A stretch of 64,000 nt of DNA from Hyphomicrobiales bacterium (GTDB lineage Bacteria > Pseudomonadota > Alphaproteobacteria > Rhizobiales > JAJFHC01). This document shows positions 8,331 through 17,314 of this stretch, piece by piece. The position numbers and the translations under genes were made by a program. Position 1 is the stretch's first letter. The number at the start of each line of letters is the position of its first letter. The stretch covers positions 17,185 through 81,184 of the forward strand of contig JAJFHC010000020.1 in the NCBI GenBank assembly GCA_021775835.1, given 5' to 3'. The notes beneath the pieces were generated by a model. It did not search any database and was not told where the DNA came from. It was given only the letters and a program-made list of their open reading frames with translations.

Positions 8331-9466
8331 CAGGACAGGGCGGCAACAACGGCGGCGTTGAGTCGGGTCCGCTGCTGACGCGGATCAGGAACGAGATTGC
8401 TCACAATGGTCCCCTAACCATAGCGCGGTACATGGACCTCTGCCTGGGCGACCCCCAATTCGGCTATTACAGGACCCGCGATCCGATCGGCGCGCGAGGT
8501 GACTTCGTGACAGCACCGGAAATCAGTCAAATGTTCGGCGAACTGATCGGTCTCTGGTGTGCCCACATCTGGACCACCATGGGGTCACCCGCGCTTGTCA
8601 GGTTGGTCGAATTGGGACCCGGCCGTGGAACATTGATGGCTGATCTCCTGCGGGCAGCGGCTGCCGCGCCAGGTTTCATGGACGCCGCCGACATCCACCT
8701 GGTCGAGACAAGCCCTGTGCTTAGGCAGTGTCAGGCAGACGTTCTGGCCCCCTTTGGCGTAAGGCCCACATGGCATGATCGCCTGGAGGACGTGCCGCCT
8801 GGGCCCACGGTCTTGGTCGCAAACGAGTTCTTCGACGCATTGCCGATCCGGCAGATCGAGCGGACATCGCGGGGCTGGCACGAACGACTGGTCGGCCTCG
8901 GTGACAACGCAAGCGATAGCGGACTTGCCTTCGGACTTTCGCCCGATCCCCTGACAGGCGAGTTGCCCGAAGCTGCCGACATGAATTCCGAGCAAGGGAC
9001 AATCGTGGAATACTGCGCGCCGGCCGCACGGATATCGGGCCTGATCGCCGCGCGCCTCGTTCGGGACGACGGCGCAGCCCTGATTATCGACTATGGCTAC
9101 CGGGGTCCAGCGGCCGGTGACACCTTCCAGGCACTGGGACGGCACCGATACGTCTCCGTGTTCGAGCAACCCGGCACCGTCGACCTGACTGCTCATGTTG
9201 ATTTCTCAGGCCTCGCCAGACCGGCCTGCGCCCTAGGCGCCAAAGCATATGGCCCGATGGAACAAGGCAGGTTCCTCAATTTCCTGGGGTTGGACTTAAG
9301 AGCACAGAAGCTAAAATCGACAGCGACAGTGAAACAGGCAAATCAGATCGATAGCGCCGTCGAGCGCTTGACGGCACCACAGCAAATGGGACAATTGTTC
9401 AAGGTACTGGCTATGACGGCACCGGAATTGCCGACCCCGCCTCCCTTTGGAGACCCTGAGACATGA
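8327..9466 (+). CDS. SAM-dependent methyltransferase, MidA/NDUFAF7 family (DUF185)
   Basis: 379 residues from GTG 8327. The reading frame stays open far upstream, but that part is only a shadow of lgt. It carries RYMDLCLGDPQFGYYRTRDP, GDFVTAPEISQMFGELIG, the SAM-binding VELGPGRGTLMADLLRA and the VLVANEFFDALPIRQ block, all hallmarks of the MidA/NDUFAF7 family. NDUFAF7 symmetrically dimethylates an arginine of complex I subunit NDUFS2 in mitochondria; the bacterial substrate is unproven. Its stop overlaps the pgeF ATG (ATGA). Confidence 0.9.
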   Translation: MTGQGGNNGGVESGPLLTRIRNEIAHNGPLTIARYMDLCLGDPQFGYYRTRDPIGARGDFVTAPEISQMFGELIGLWCAHIWTTMGSPALVRLVELGPGRGTLMADLLRAAAAAPGFMDAADIHLVETSPVLRQCQADVLAPFGVRPTWHDRLEDVPPGPTVLVANEFFDALPIRQIERTSRGWHERLVGLGDNASDSGLAFGLSPDPLTGELPEAADMNSEQGTIVEYCAPAARISGLIAARLVRDDGAALIIDYGYRGPAAGDTFQALGRHRYVSVFEQPGTVDLTAHVDFSGLARPACALGAKAYGPMEQGRFLNFLGLDLRAQKLKSTATVKQANQIDSAVERLTAPQQMGQLFKVLAMTAPELPTPPPFGDPET

Positions 9467-10257
9467 TTGAAGCCGCAAACATCAACACCATCGCCGACGT
9501 CAGGCACGGGTTCTTCACCCGCGAAGGCGGCGTCTCGTCGGGCATCTACAATGGTTTGAACTGTGGATTTGGATCGAACGACGATGCCGACAGCGTCAGG
9601 CGAAACCGGACCCACGTGGCCTGCGCCCTGGGACTGACACCGGACCGGCTGGTAACGGTGTATCAGGTTCACAGCCCGGACGTGGTCTCGGTTGATACAC
9701 CGTGGACGCCGGACGACGCGCCTAAGGCCGATGCCATGGTCTCGGCAAGGCCGGGGGTTGCACTGGGCATTCTCACGGCCGACTGCGCCCCGGTCCTGTT
9801 TGCCGACCGCGACAACGGCGTCATCGGTGCGGCCCACGCAGGCTGGCGCGGCGCTCTGGGCGGGGTCTGTGCGGCGACCGTCAAGGCCATGGAAGACCTC
9901 GGCGCCAAGGCGGAAAGCATCGACGCGGCCATCGGCCCGACGATCTCTCATAAAAACTACGAAGTGGGACCGGAGTTCCGTGACGCGTTCCTTGCCGAAG
10001 ACCAGGCCTACGACGCCTATTTCGATACCAGCAGCCGCGACAGCCACTTCATGTTCGATTTGCCTGCGTTTCTTGAAAACCGGCTCGGGCATCTGAACCT
10101 GCACAGCGTCGAAAACACGAACCTGTGCACTTATGCTGACGAGACCGGCTTTTTCAGCTACCGCCGGGCCACCCATCGCAAAGAGCCCGACTATGGCCGC
10201 CAGATTTCCGCCATCACGCTTGGGCCCGATGCGTTCATCATCGATGAGACCCCCTAA
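9463..10257 (+). CDS. pgeF: Peptidoglycan editing factor PgeF (polyphenol oxidase / YfiH family)
   Basis: 264 residues, starting within the previous stop (ATGA at 9463-9466). Family motifs include GFFTREGGVSSGIYNGLNC, TVYQVHSPDV, ILTADCAPVLFADRD and AAHAGWRGALGG. The His and Cys residues in these motifs form the zinc site of the CNF1/YfiH fold. E. coli YfiH acts as a UDP-MurNAc-L-Ser amidase that prevents L-Ser misincorporation into peptidoglycan. It is the last member of the lgt-midA-pgeF operon; the M24 gene follows 15 nt later. Confidence 0.92.
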   Translation: MIEAANINTIADVRHGFFTREGGVSSGIYNGLNCGFGSNDDADSVRRNRTHVACALGLTPDRLVTVYQVHSPDVVSVDTPWTPDDAPKADAMVSARPGVALGILTADCAPVLFADRDNGVIGAAHAGWRGALGGVCAATVKAMEDLGAKAESIDAAIGPTISHKNYEVGPEFRDAFLAEDQAYDAYFDTSSRDSHFMFDLPAFLENRLGHLNLHSVENTNLCTYADETGFFSYRRATHRKEPDYGRQISAITLGPDAFIIDETP

Positions 10258-10272
10258 CGGAGAACAGAACTC

Positions 10273-11424
10273 ATGGCTCTTCATTTTGCGGCGGAGGAAT
10301 TCGCCGCCCGTGTAACCGCCGCCCGGAAAAGTCTCGAAGAAAACGGCCTCGACGGCCTTTTAATGTTCGCTCAGGAATCCATGTATTACCTCAGCGGATA
10401 TGACACCTTCGGATTCTGTTTTTTCCAGTGTCTCTATCTTGGCAGCGACGGCAAACTGGCTCTGCTCACCCGCCTCCCCGACTTGCGGCAAGCCCGCCAT
10501 ACGTCAAACCTTGAAGACATCCGCGTCTGGACAGACGAACAGGGTGCCCGGCCGGAAACCCAGTTAAAGGACATGCTCGCCGATCTGGGTGTGGCCGGCA
10601 AACATCTGGGCATCGAGTATAGCTCCTATGGACTGACCGCTCAGAACGGTAGGGCGGTGGACGCGGCCCTCCAAGGTTTCTGCACACTCACCGATGCATC
10701 CGAGCTGATAAACCGGATCCGGGTGGTCAAGAGTCCCGCTGAAATCGCCTATGTACGCACGGCCGGCGATCTTGGCGACCGCGCCCTGCGCGCGGCGGCC
10801 GACTTCACCAAGGCAGGGGCCGATGAGGGCGATATCCTGGCCCAGATGCAGGCCGAGATCTTTCGCGGCGGCGGTGACTATCCTGCCAATGAATTCATCA
10901 TCGGATCCGGTCCAGACGCCCTCCTGTGCCGCTACAAGTCCGGCCGGCGAAAACTCGATGCCAACGACCAATTGACCCTGGAGTGGGCCGGCGTCTTTCA
11001 TCATTACCACGCAGCCCTCATGCGCACTTTCATCGTCGGCGAACCGACGCCTCAGCACAAGCACATGCACACCGCAGCCGTCGAGGCCCTGGGTGCTGTG
11101 GAAGCCGCCCTGATCGTCGGTTCCACCGCCGGTGCCGTCTTCGATGCCCATGCCCGTGTCATGGACGAGGCCGGCCTCAGGGACCATCGCATGAATGCCT
11201 GTGGTTACAGCCTGGGAGCAAAATTCACCCCCAGCTGGATGGACTGGCCCATGTTCTATCATGGCAACGACTACGTGTTCGTGCCCGGCATGGTGTTCTT
11301 TGCTCACATGATCCTGATGGACAGCGACAGCGGCAACGCCATGACCCTGGGCCAGACCTATGTGGTGACGAACGGTGCTCCGGAATGTCTGTCTTCAGAA
11401 CCGCTCGATCTTGTTGTAAGGTAG
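10273..11424 (+). CDS. M24 (pita-bread fold) family protein lacking the metal ligands
   Basis: 383 residues: a creatinase N-terminal domain (about 1-160) and an M24 catalytic fold (about 165-383). The scaffold is well kept (ELINRIRVVKSPAEIAYVRT, NEFIIGSGPDALLCRY, ALMRTFIVGEPTPQH, VPGMVFFAHMIL). The five canonical metal ligands (D, D, H, E, E) read E, A, Y, H and G by motif alignment. It is therefore unlikely to be a metallo-aminopeptidase. Metal-independent relatives are creatinase and ectoine hydrolase. It sits 15 nt downstream of pgeF and may be cotranscribed. The substrate is unknown. Confidence 0.82.
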   Translation: MALHFAAEEFAARVTAARKSLEENGLDGLLMFAQESMYYLSGYDTFGFCFFQCLYLGSDGKLALLTRLPDLRQARHTSNLEDIRVWTDEQGARPETQLKDMLADLGVAGKHLGIEYSSYGLTAQNGRAVDAALQGFCTLTDASELINRIRVVKSPAEIAYVRTAGDLGDRALRAAADFTKAGADEGDILAQMQAEIFRGGGDYPANEFIIGSGPDALLCRYKSGRRKLDANDQLTLEWAGVFHHYHAALMRTFIVGEPTPQHKHMHTAAVEALGAVEAALIVGSTAGAVFDAHARVMDEAGLRDHRMNACGYSLGAKFTPSWMDWPMFYHGNDYVFVPGMVFFAHMILMDSDSGNAMTLGQTYVVTNGAPECLSSEPLDLVVR

Positions 11425-11603
11425 TCTCACAACGGATTGCACGGTACGCACCGGGAAACGGGATGGCGACGCCTCGTGGTACTGTCCATATTGGAGACGT
11501 ACGTTAAGGTTTTAGTAACCTTTATTGTCGTAGTGACGATAGAGGCGGAGTGTGTAATTTGGGTCGAGTTCTCGATAAGCCGACACCCGTCGGGGGACCA
11601 ACG

Positions 11604-12596
11604 ATGTGGCGCTGCGTACCCAGGCTGACGTTAGTCGCGGCCGTGTGTTTAGCACTGGCCGCTGTGTCCGCATGTTCAAGCCGCAGCCGCCCGTTCGGCA
11701 AGGGCACCGACGCACTCATTCCCGAACTGTTTGAAAAAGCCCCACCCGTCTCCATTGTCGCCACCAAGGGTTTGCCCAAAGCAAAGGCGCGTTCTCTTAC
11801 CCGATTGCTGACCGCCGAAGCCGGCAAACGTGGCATCTCGGCCAGCCGAACCCCTCCGGCCGACCGCAGCTATCGCATGAAGGGCACACTGACAGCTGCC
11901 CCCGGCCGCGACGGCACGGTAGTCGTCTATGTCTGGGATGTGAGCGATTCGATCGGCACTGGCAAAAGCCGCATCACCGGGAAGGAAACCATACCGGGCC
12001 CGTCGCCGAAGAACCCCTGGGACGCGGTCGACAGGCGTGTCATGCACCGGATCGCGTTGAATACAGCGGACCGGTTGTCTGCAATACTGGGTCAGAAAGG
12101 CTTCTATGTTCGCCATGTGGCCCTGCCACCACCGGAATCCTTCGCATCCGGGCGCAGGCAGACCCGGATTGCGTCCGCTTCTGCACAATCGCCACAACCC
12201 GCAGATCCGATTATCACGGGAAGCACGGGCGATGCCGCCACGGTTCAGGCCATAGCCATCGAGAAGATCGATGGTCTCGACGCCCGCGCCAATGACGACG
12301 TGGTTGCCGCGATGACGCGGTCCCTGTCGCGCAACGGCGTGCCGATTGCTTCAACTTCCAAAACCGATGTATTGCGTCTGAAAGGCGATATTTCGGTCGC
12401 CCCGCCCAAGGCCGGCAAACGAGCGGTGTCGATCGCCTGGACGGTTCTCGACAAGGCCGGCGAATTGATCGGCACCGTCCAGCAGGACAACAACATCCCC
12501 GCCCGCGCCCTCGACCGCGGCTGGGCGCCGATCGCCGGCGCCGTGGCCGATGCAGCCGTCGACAGCGTCATCGACCTGATGCTTCGGGCAAAATAA
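11604..12596 (+). CDS. Putative lipoprotein of unknown function
   Basis: 330 residues from ATG 11604, which follows a GGGGGA; an in-frame ATG at 11550 would put 18 residues before the signal. A lipoprotein signal peptide is visible: MWRCVPRLTLVAAVCLALA with lipobox VSAC. The mature part shows two similar halves. Each has a DRSYRMKGTLTA or DVLRLKGDISV strand followed by VVVYVWDVSD or VSIAWTVLDK and a hydrophobic helix before the end, so it may be a duplicated domain. I do not recognise the family. Lgt, encoded about 4 kb upstream, would acylate it. Confidence 0.72.
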   Translation: MWRCVPRLTLVAAVCLALAAVSACSSRSRPFGKGTDALIPELFEKAPPVSIVATKGLPKAKARSLTRLLTAEAGKRGISASRTPPADRSYRMKGTLTAAPGRDGTVVVYVWDVSDSIGTGKSRITGKETIPGPSPKNPWDAVDRRVMHRIALNTADRLSAILGQKGFYVRHVALPPPESFASGRRQTRIASASAQSPQPADPIITGSTGDAATVQAIAIEKIDGLDARANDDVVAAMTRSLSRNGVPIASTSKTDVLRLKGDISVAPPKAGKRAVSIAWTVLDKAGELIGTVQQDNNIPARALDRGWAPIAGAVADAAVDSVIDLMLRAK

Positions 12597-12945
12597 CCGC
12601 CATCACGTCTGTGAGAGCAGTTCAGAATTTCAAAATTTGCCGTAGGCACCGTGAGGAACACGCTTCTGAGTCCGTCAAACTATGATTCCGGCCCAACAGA
12701 AAACCGTATCGCCTCAAGACCCCAAGCAGGTACTGCCGTTTGCCACTCAACGAAAGCCCTGTGGTTAAGGTGCAGAGTCGTGTTTACAGGCCGCCCGCCC
12801 CTTGTTACAAGGCGCCAACGACAGGGCAGGCTTGAAATTTGGGTGAGCCACGGGTGAAGCTATTGTGGTTTTCACCGTGGCTGGGGATGAACTAAGGTCT
12901 CGGGCGCAGCTCTCATGCAACCGGGGCACCAAGAGGACAACAGCG
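12597..12945. other. 349-nt intergenic region upstream of prs with two inverted repeats
   Basis: No credible ORF. Two hairpins are visible. CCTTG-TTA-CAAGG lies at 12800-12812 inside a GC-rich stretch. A larger one has arms 12846-12858 and 12871-12882 (left AGCCACGGGTGAA, right its complement with one bulged G). The second ends 63 nt before the prs ATG. No U-tract follows, so it looks more like a leader structure or operator than a terminator. Confidence 0.5.
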
Positions 12946-13878
12946 ATGAAGCTTGTTGCGGGTAACAGCAGCCGGGCGCTTTCTGACGCAATTGCTGCAT
13001 ACCTCAATCTTCCACTGACAAAATGTGTTGTCCGTCGGTTTGCCGACATGGAAGTGTTTGTCGAAATCCAGGAGAACGTCCGCGGCGAAGATATCTTCGT
13101 TATCCAGTCGACGTCGTTTCCAGCCAACGACCACCTGATGGAATTGCTGATCATCATGGATGCTTTGCGTCGGGCCTCTGCACGGCGGATCACGGCGGTT
13201 CTGCCCTATTTCGGCTACGCCCGCCAAGACCGCAAGTCTGGATCCCGCACGCCGATATCTGCAAAACTGGTCGCCAACTTGATCACCGAGGCCGGCGCCG
13301 ACCGGGTCATGACCCTCGACCTCCATGCCGGCCAGATACAAGGTTTCTTCGATATTCCCACCGACAACCTGTTTGCCGCTCCGGTCATGATCCACGACAT
13401 CGAGGAAAACTTCGACACCAAGAGCGCCATCGTCGTGTCGCCGGATGTCGGCGGCGTAATCCGGGCACGCGGCCTTGCCAAACGCATCGACGCGCCGCTC
13501 GCCATCGTCGACAAGCGCCGCGAACAGCCCGGCGAATCGGAAGTCATGAATATCATCGGTAACGTTGATGGCCGCTCCTGTATCCTCGTCGACGACATCG
13601 TCGATTCCGGCGGCACCCTGTGCAACGCCTCCGATGCCCTGCTGAACATGGGGGCGACCGACGTCTCGGCCTATATCACCCATGGCGTTCTTTCAGGCGG
13701 TGCGGTTGCCCGCATAACATCGTCATCCCTGAAGAACCTGGTGATCACCGATTCAATCCAGGCGACTGAAGCGGTGCGCGTTTCAAACAATATCCGTGTC
13801 ATGTCGATCGCCCCCCTGATCGGCGAAGCTATCGGCCGTACAGCGGATGAAAAATCTGTCTCCAGCCTGTTTGACTGA
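12946..13878 (+). CDS. prs: Ribose-phosphate pyrophosphokinase
   Basis: Makes PRPP from ribose-5-phosphate and ATP for nucleotide, histidine and tryptophan synthesis. 310 residues from ATG 12946, which follows GAGG at suitable spacing; the frame is open further upstream but lacks family similarity. Motifs: [37 protein letters not shown], the [20 protein letters not shown] block and the PRPP loop [16 protein letters not shown]. The flexible-loop region reads [12 protein letters not shown], where most homologues have DGE; this is a mild deviation. Confidence 0.95.
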   Translation: MKLVAGNSSRALSDAIAAYLNLPLTKCVVRRFADMEVFVEIQENVRGEDIFVIQSTSFPANDHLMELLIIMDALRRASARRITAVLPYFGYARQDRKSGSRTPISAKLVANLITEAGADRVMTLDLHAGQIQGFFDIPTDNLFAAPVMIHDIEENFDTKSAIVVSPDVGGVIRARGLAKRIDAPLAIVDKRREQPGESEVMNIIGNVDGRSCILVDDIVDSGGTLCNASDALLNMGATDVSAYITHGVLSGGAVARITSSSLKNLVITDSIQATEAVRVSNNIRVMSIAPLIGEAIGRTADEKSVSSLFD

Positions 13879-13967
13879 CACCGGTTTTCCTGGATAACGG
13901 CAAGGCCCGCCCGAAAACACATCTCATGTACCAATCGTCGCATCCATCGGCACAGCCTCAACGGTTG

Positions 13968-13996
13968 TTGTCTTTGCGCTGAACAGACGGTATAAG
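13968..13996 (+). promoter_or_regulatory. Candidate sigma-70 promoter for rplY
   Basis: TTGTCT (13968-13973) and TATAAG (13991-13996) are separated by exactly 17 nt, a good match to the housekeeping consensus. It lies in the prs-rplY gap and would start transcription near 14003, giving an rplY leader of about 85 nt that contains the terminator at 14046-14073. Confidence 0.5.
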
Positions 13997-14045
13997 CCTG
14001 CGCAACGGGCTTTCGCACCCCTGGAGGGAAGGCCTGTCAAGATAT

Positions 14046-14073
14046 GGGAGCGCTTGGAAAGCTCCCTTTTTTT
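14046..14073 (+). terminator. Intrinsic terminator / possible attenuator in the rplY leader
   Basis: GGGAGC (14046-14051), 9-nt loop, GCTCCC (14061-14066), then seven T residues (14067-14073). This is a textbook rho-independent terminator shape. It ends two bases before the rplY Shine-Dalgarno AAGGAG (14075-14080). It may simply end the prs transcript or act as an attenuator of rplY. Confidence 0.75.
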
Positions 14074-14088
14074 CAAGGAGTTGGAATA

Positions 14089-14766
14089 ATGGTTGACACA
14101 CCAGTGATCGATGCTGCTGTGCGCGAAGGAGTTGGCAAGGGGGCCTCTCGAGCCGTGCGCAGGCAGGGTCGTGTACCCGCCGTCATCTATGGCGACAAAA
14201 AAGAACCTGAAACAATTTCCGTTCCCCGCAAGGAACTTGAGTTGATGATGCAGACGGGCTCGTTCCTGAGCACTCTGTTTATCGTCAACGTGGACGGCAA
14301 AAAGACCCAGGTCATTCCCCGCGACCTGCAGCTAGATCCCGTGCGCGATTTCCCCATACACGTGGACTTTCTGCGCCTGGGCAAAGGCGCGACGGTAACG
14401 GTCGAAATTTCGGTAAACTTCCTCAACGAAGAGGAATCACCGGGCCTCAAGCGCGGCGGCGTGCTCAACGTAGTTCGCTACTCCATTGAGGTGAACTGCC
14501 CGGCTGATGCCATCCCCGAAAGCTTCGACGCAGACCTGACGGGTCTTGACCTTGGCGACTCGATTCACATCTCGGCAATCAACCTGCCGGACGGCGTCGA
14601 GCCGACGATCACCGACCGCGACTTCACGGTTGCCACCATTGCCACACCGACAGGCCTCGAAACCGAGGACGATGAAGGTGAAGAAGGCGAAGAGGGTGTT
14701 GAAGGTGTCGAAGGTGAAGGCGAAGGCTCCGAAGACGGCGAAGCAGGCGACGACGCTGACGCATAA
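14089..14766 (+). CDS. rplY: 50S ribosomal protein L25 (general stress protein Ctc form)
   Basis: 5S rRNA-binding ribosomal protein in its long, two-domain Ctc form, 225 residues. Start ATG 14089 follows AAGGAG. The N-terminal L25 domain (GKGASRAVRRQGRVPAVIYG, IPRDLQLDPVRDFPIHVDFL) is followed by the TL5 beta domain (FLNEEESPGLKRGGVLNVV, NCPADAIPESFDADLTGLDL). An acidic low-complexity tail of Glu, Gly and Asp occupies about the last 30 residues. pth follows 53 nt later, the usual rplY-pth-ychF order. Confidence 0.95.
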   Translation: MVDTPVIDAAVREGVGKGASRAVRRQGRVPAVIYGDKKEPETISVPRKELELMMQTGSFLSTLFIVNVDGKKTQVIPRDLQLDPVRDFPIHVDFLRLGKGATVTVEISVNFLNEEESPGLKRGGVLNVVRYSIEVNCPADAIPESFDADLTGLDLGDSIHISAINLPDGVEPTITDRDFTVATIATPTGLETEDDEGEEGEEGVEGVEGEGEGSEDGEAGDDADA

Positions 14767-14819
14767 GTCGTGCGGATAGTCCGGCCTCCGGGCCGGCATT
14801 CCAACCGTAGGCCAAGTCT

Positions 14820-15431
14820 ATGATCCTGTTAGTGGGCCTGGGTAATCCAGGCGCGAAACACGCACACAACAGACACAATATCGGGTTCATGGCGGTGGAT
14901 GAAATCATCCGCCGCCATGCCTTCTCGGCTTCGCGTTCGCGTTTTCAGGGCGACGTTTCCGAAGGCCGGCTCGGCGGCGAGAAAGTCCTCGTCATAAAAC
15001 CGACGACCTATATGAACGAATCCGGACGCTCGGTGGCCGAAGCAGCAAACTTTTACAAAGTCGAACCACAGGACATCGTCGTATTCCACGACGAACTCGA
15101 TCTCGACCCCGGTCGTATGCGGGTCAAGACTGGCGGCGGCACCGCGGGTCACAACGGATTGCGGTCGATCGAACGGTTCCTCGGCAAGGAATTCCGGCGG
15201 GTCAGGCTCGGCATCGGACATCCCGGCCGCGACCGCGTGCTGTCCTATGTACTCAAGGATTTCGCCCGGTCCGATGCAGACTGGCTCGAGCCGTTGATCG
15301 ACGCCGTGGCCGAACATGCCGAACACCTGGCGCGGGGCGAAGACGCAACCTTCGCCAACCGGGTTCACCTGACATTGAATCCGGAAAAAGACGACGCCAA
15401 GGCGAAGAAAAAAGACAAAGAGAAAGACTGA
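14820..15431 (+). CDS. pth: Peptidyl-tRNA hydrolase
   Basis: Releases tRNA from drop-off peptidyl-tRNAs. 203 residues with the family motifs [20 protein letters not shown] (which contains the catalytic His), [29 protein letters not shown] and [17 protein letters not shown]. The C-terminus ends in a highly charged Lys/Asp tail ([13 protein letters not shown]), a lineage-specific extension. It lies 4 nt before ychF and forms an operon with rplY. Confidence 0.95.
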   Translation: MILLVGLGNPGAKHAHNRHNIGFMAVDEIIRRHAFSASRSRFQGDVSEGRLGGEKVLVIKPTTYMNESGRSVAEAANFYKVEPQDIVVFHDELDLDPGRMRVKTGGGTAGHNGLRSIERFLGKEFRRVRLGIGHPGRDRVLSYVLKDFARSDADWLEPLIDAVAEHAEHLARGEDATFANRVHLTLNPEKDDAKAKKKDKEKD

Positions 15432-15435
15432 TACA

Positions 15436-16533
15436 ATGGGCTTCAAATGCGGCATCGTGGGGCTGCCGAATGTCGGCAAATCCACACTGTTCAATGCCTT
15501 GACGCAAACAGCCGCCGCACAGGCGGAGAACTATCCGTTTTGCACAATCGAGCCGAATGTGGGTGAAGTGGCGGTTCCCGACGAGCGCCTCTTCAAGCTC
15601 GCCGATATTGCCAAATCTGCAGAAACAATTCCGACCCGACTGACCTTCGTCGACATTGCCGGCCTGGTGAAGGGTGCTTCCAAAGGCGAAGGCCTGGGCA
15701 ACCAGTTCCTTGCCAATATCCGGGAAGTCGATGCCATTGCCTACGTGTTGCGCTGTTTTGACGACGACGACGTCACCCATGTGGAGGGTCGCATCGACCC
15801 GATTTCCGACGCCGAGATTGTCGAGACCGAACTCATGCTGGCCGACCTGGAAAGCCTTGAAAAGCGCATTCCCAATCTGGAAAAGAAGGCCAAGGGCAAC
15901 GATAAGGACGCCAAGGAGGCCCTGCAGCTCATCGAGGTGGCGCTTGAACTGCTTCGCGATGGCAAGCCCGCACGCCTGGCGGAGATTCCCGACAATCAGA
16001 AGGCAGCCTATCGTGGACTCAACCTGCTGACATCCAAACCGGTTCTGTATGTCTGTAACGTCGAGGAACAGGCAAGTGTCGAGGGCAACGCCTATTCAGC
16101 CAGGGTTGTCGAGCAGGCGAAATCCGACGGCGCGATCGCGGTCATCATATCGGCAGCTATCGAGGCCGAACTCGCCCAGTTGGGGAAAGAAGACCGGGAC
16201 GAGTACCTGGCCGAGCTGGGCCTGGAAGAGCCCGGCCTCAACCGCCTTATCCAATCGGGATACGAGTTGCTCAACCTGATCACCTACTTCACCGTCGGCC
16301 CCAAGGAGGCCCGCGCCTGGACGGTCCGGCGCCAGACTTCGGCTCCGAAGGCCGCAGGCGTGATCCACACCGACTTCGAGAAGGGCTTCATCCGGGCGGA
16401 GACAATTTCATACAGCGACTTTGCCGGCCTTGGTGGCGAGAACAAAGCCAAGGAAGCCGGCAAGATGCGCCTGGAAGGCAAGGATTACATCGTCGCTGAC
16501 GGCGACGTCATGCACTTCCGCTTTGCAAACTGA
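15436..16533 (+). CDS. ychF: Redox-regulated ATPase YchF
   Basis: OBG-family P-loop NTPase that prefers ATP and associates with ribosomes. 365 residues. G1 is GLPNVGKSTLFNALT. Switch II and G3 are in VDIAGLVKGASKGEGLGNQF; the NxxE motif (N-V-E-E in YVCNVEEQA) replaces the NKxD of true GTPases. A helical insert (about 130-200) and a C-terminal TGS domain (ITYFTVGPKEARAWTVRRQT to YIVADGDVMHFRF) complete the family layout. Confidence 0.95.
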   Translation: MGFKCGIVGLPNVGKSTLFNALTQTAAAQAENYPFCTIEPNVGEVAVPDERLFKLADIAKSAETIPTRLTFVDIAGLVKGASKGEGLGNQFLANIREVDAIAYVLRCFDDDDVTHVEGRIDPISDAEIVETELMLADLESLEKRIPNLEKKAKGNDKDAKEALQLIEVALELLRDGKPARLAEIPDNQKAAYRGLNLLTSKPVLYVCNVEEQASVEGNAYSARVVEQAKSDGAIAVIISAAIEAELAQLGKEDRDEYLAELGLEEPGLNRLIQSGYELLNLITYFTVGPKEARAWTVRRQTSAPKAAGVIHTDFEKGFIRAETISYSDFAGLGGENKAKEAGKMRLEGKDYIVADGDVMHFRFAN

Positions 16534-16570
16534 TCGATTAACCTGAACAGGCATCGGCTCACTGGACCAC

Positions 16571-16597
16571 GGCCGCCACGCACCGGGCGTGGGCCGC
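16571..16597 (+). terminator. GC-rich hairpin after ychF
   Basis: CCACGC (16576-16581), 5-nt loop, GCGTGG (16587-16592), with flanking GGCC and GCC segments that can extend the stem across a bulge. No U-tract follows. It lies midway between ychF and the next same-strand gene and may separate their transcripts. Confidence 0.3.
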
Positions 16598-16625
16598 CCC
16601 GGTTAATCCTGGAGAAGATCGTCAC

Positions 16626-17270
16626 ATGGCAAACGCATCTGGACGTAAACGCGACTTGATTGAAGGGCGTCCGGCCCTGATCGTAATAGACATTCAGGCT
16701 GGCACATTCATCGACTCCAGCGCGGTCAGGGCAATCGACCACATGCCCGGCTACAAAGAGCGAATGGCAAAGTCCCGCGTAGCAATCGACAAGGCACGCG
16801 AGATGGATATTCCCGTCGTTTTCATCCAGGAAGTGCATCGCCCCGATCTTGTCGACTTCGGCCGTGAGTTGGACGGCGACGAGGATATTCATTGCCTGGA
16901 AGACAGCCCGAAAACGGAAATCGCGGTCGAGGAAATGGGTTTCCTCCCCAATGACTATCTCATCAAGAAACGACGCTACTCTGCGTTCTTCGGCACCGAT
17001 TTCGAGATCCTGCTGCGCGGCTTGAAGGTGGATACACTTTTGCTTTGCGGCGGCCTGACGGATGTTTGCGTCCACTACACCTTCGTCGATGGCCATCAGT
17101 CGGACTATTTTTGCCGGGTAATAGAAGACTGCGTTGCCGGCTCAAGCGAAGAGGCCCATGAATCCGCGCTACGGGCCATGGAATATCTGCAAACCGGCGC
17201 GCGTCGGCCCCTGAGCGAAGTTCTGACAGCGATGCAGGACTCCGCCGCATCATCCCATGCAGCAGCTTAA
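16626..17270 (+). CDS. Isochorismatase-family cysteine hydrolase
   Basis: 214 residues. The catalytic triad of the family is visible: D22 in ALIVIDIQAG, a Lys in LIKKRRYSAFFGT (about 114-115) and Cys148 in CGGLTDVCVHYT. Length and motifs fit the group of amidases and ureidohydrolases (nicotinamidase, ureidoacrylate or biuret hydrolase-like). The substrate cannot be named from sequence. It is convergent with the TauD-type dioxygenase. Confidence 0.85.
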   Translation: MANASGRKRDLIEGRPALIVIDIQAGTFIDSSAVRAIDHMPGYKERMAKSRVAIDKAREMDIPVVFIQEVHRPDLVDFGRELDGDEDIHCLEDSPKTEIAVEEMGFLPNDYLIKKRRYSAFFGTDFEILLRGLKVDTLLLCGGLTDVCVHYTFVDGHQSDYFCRVIEDCVAGSSEEAHESALRAMEYLQTGARRPLSEVLTAMQDSAASSHAAA

Positions 17271-17314
17271 CGGCTCCATTCATCGCACGTGAATTTAGGT
17301 AAGTACGGCGGTCT

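Noticed and set aside
9343..10284. Minus-strand frame of 313 codons
   Set aside because: Antisense to pgeF, which is clearly the real gene; no domain motifs.
11507..11530. AAGGTT-TTAGT-AACCTT hairpin before the lipoprotein gene
   Set aside because: The stem is short and AT-rich with no T-run, so it is too weak to call a terminator or operator.
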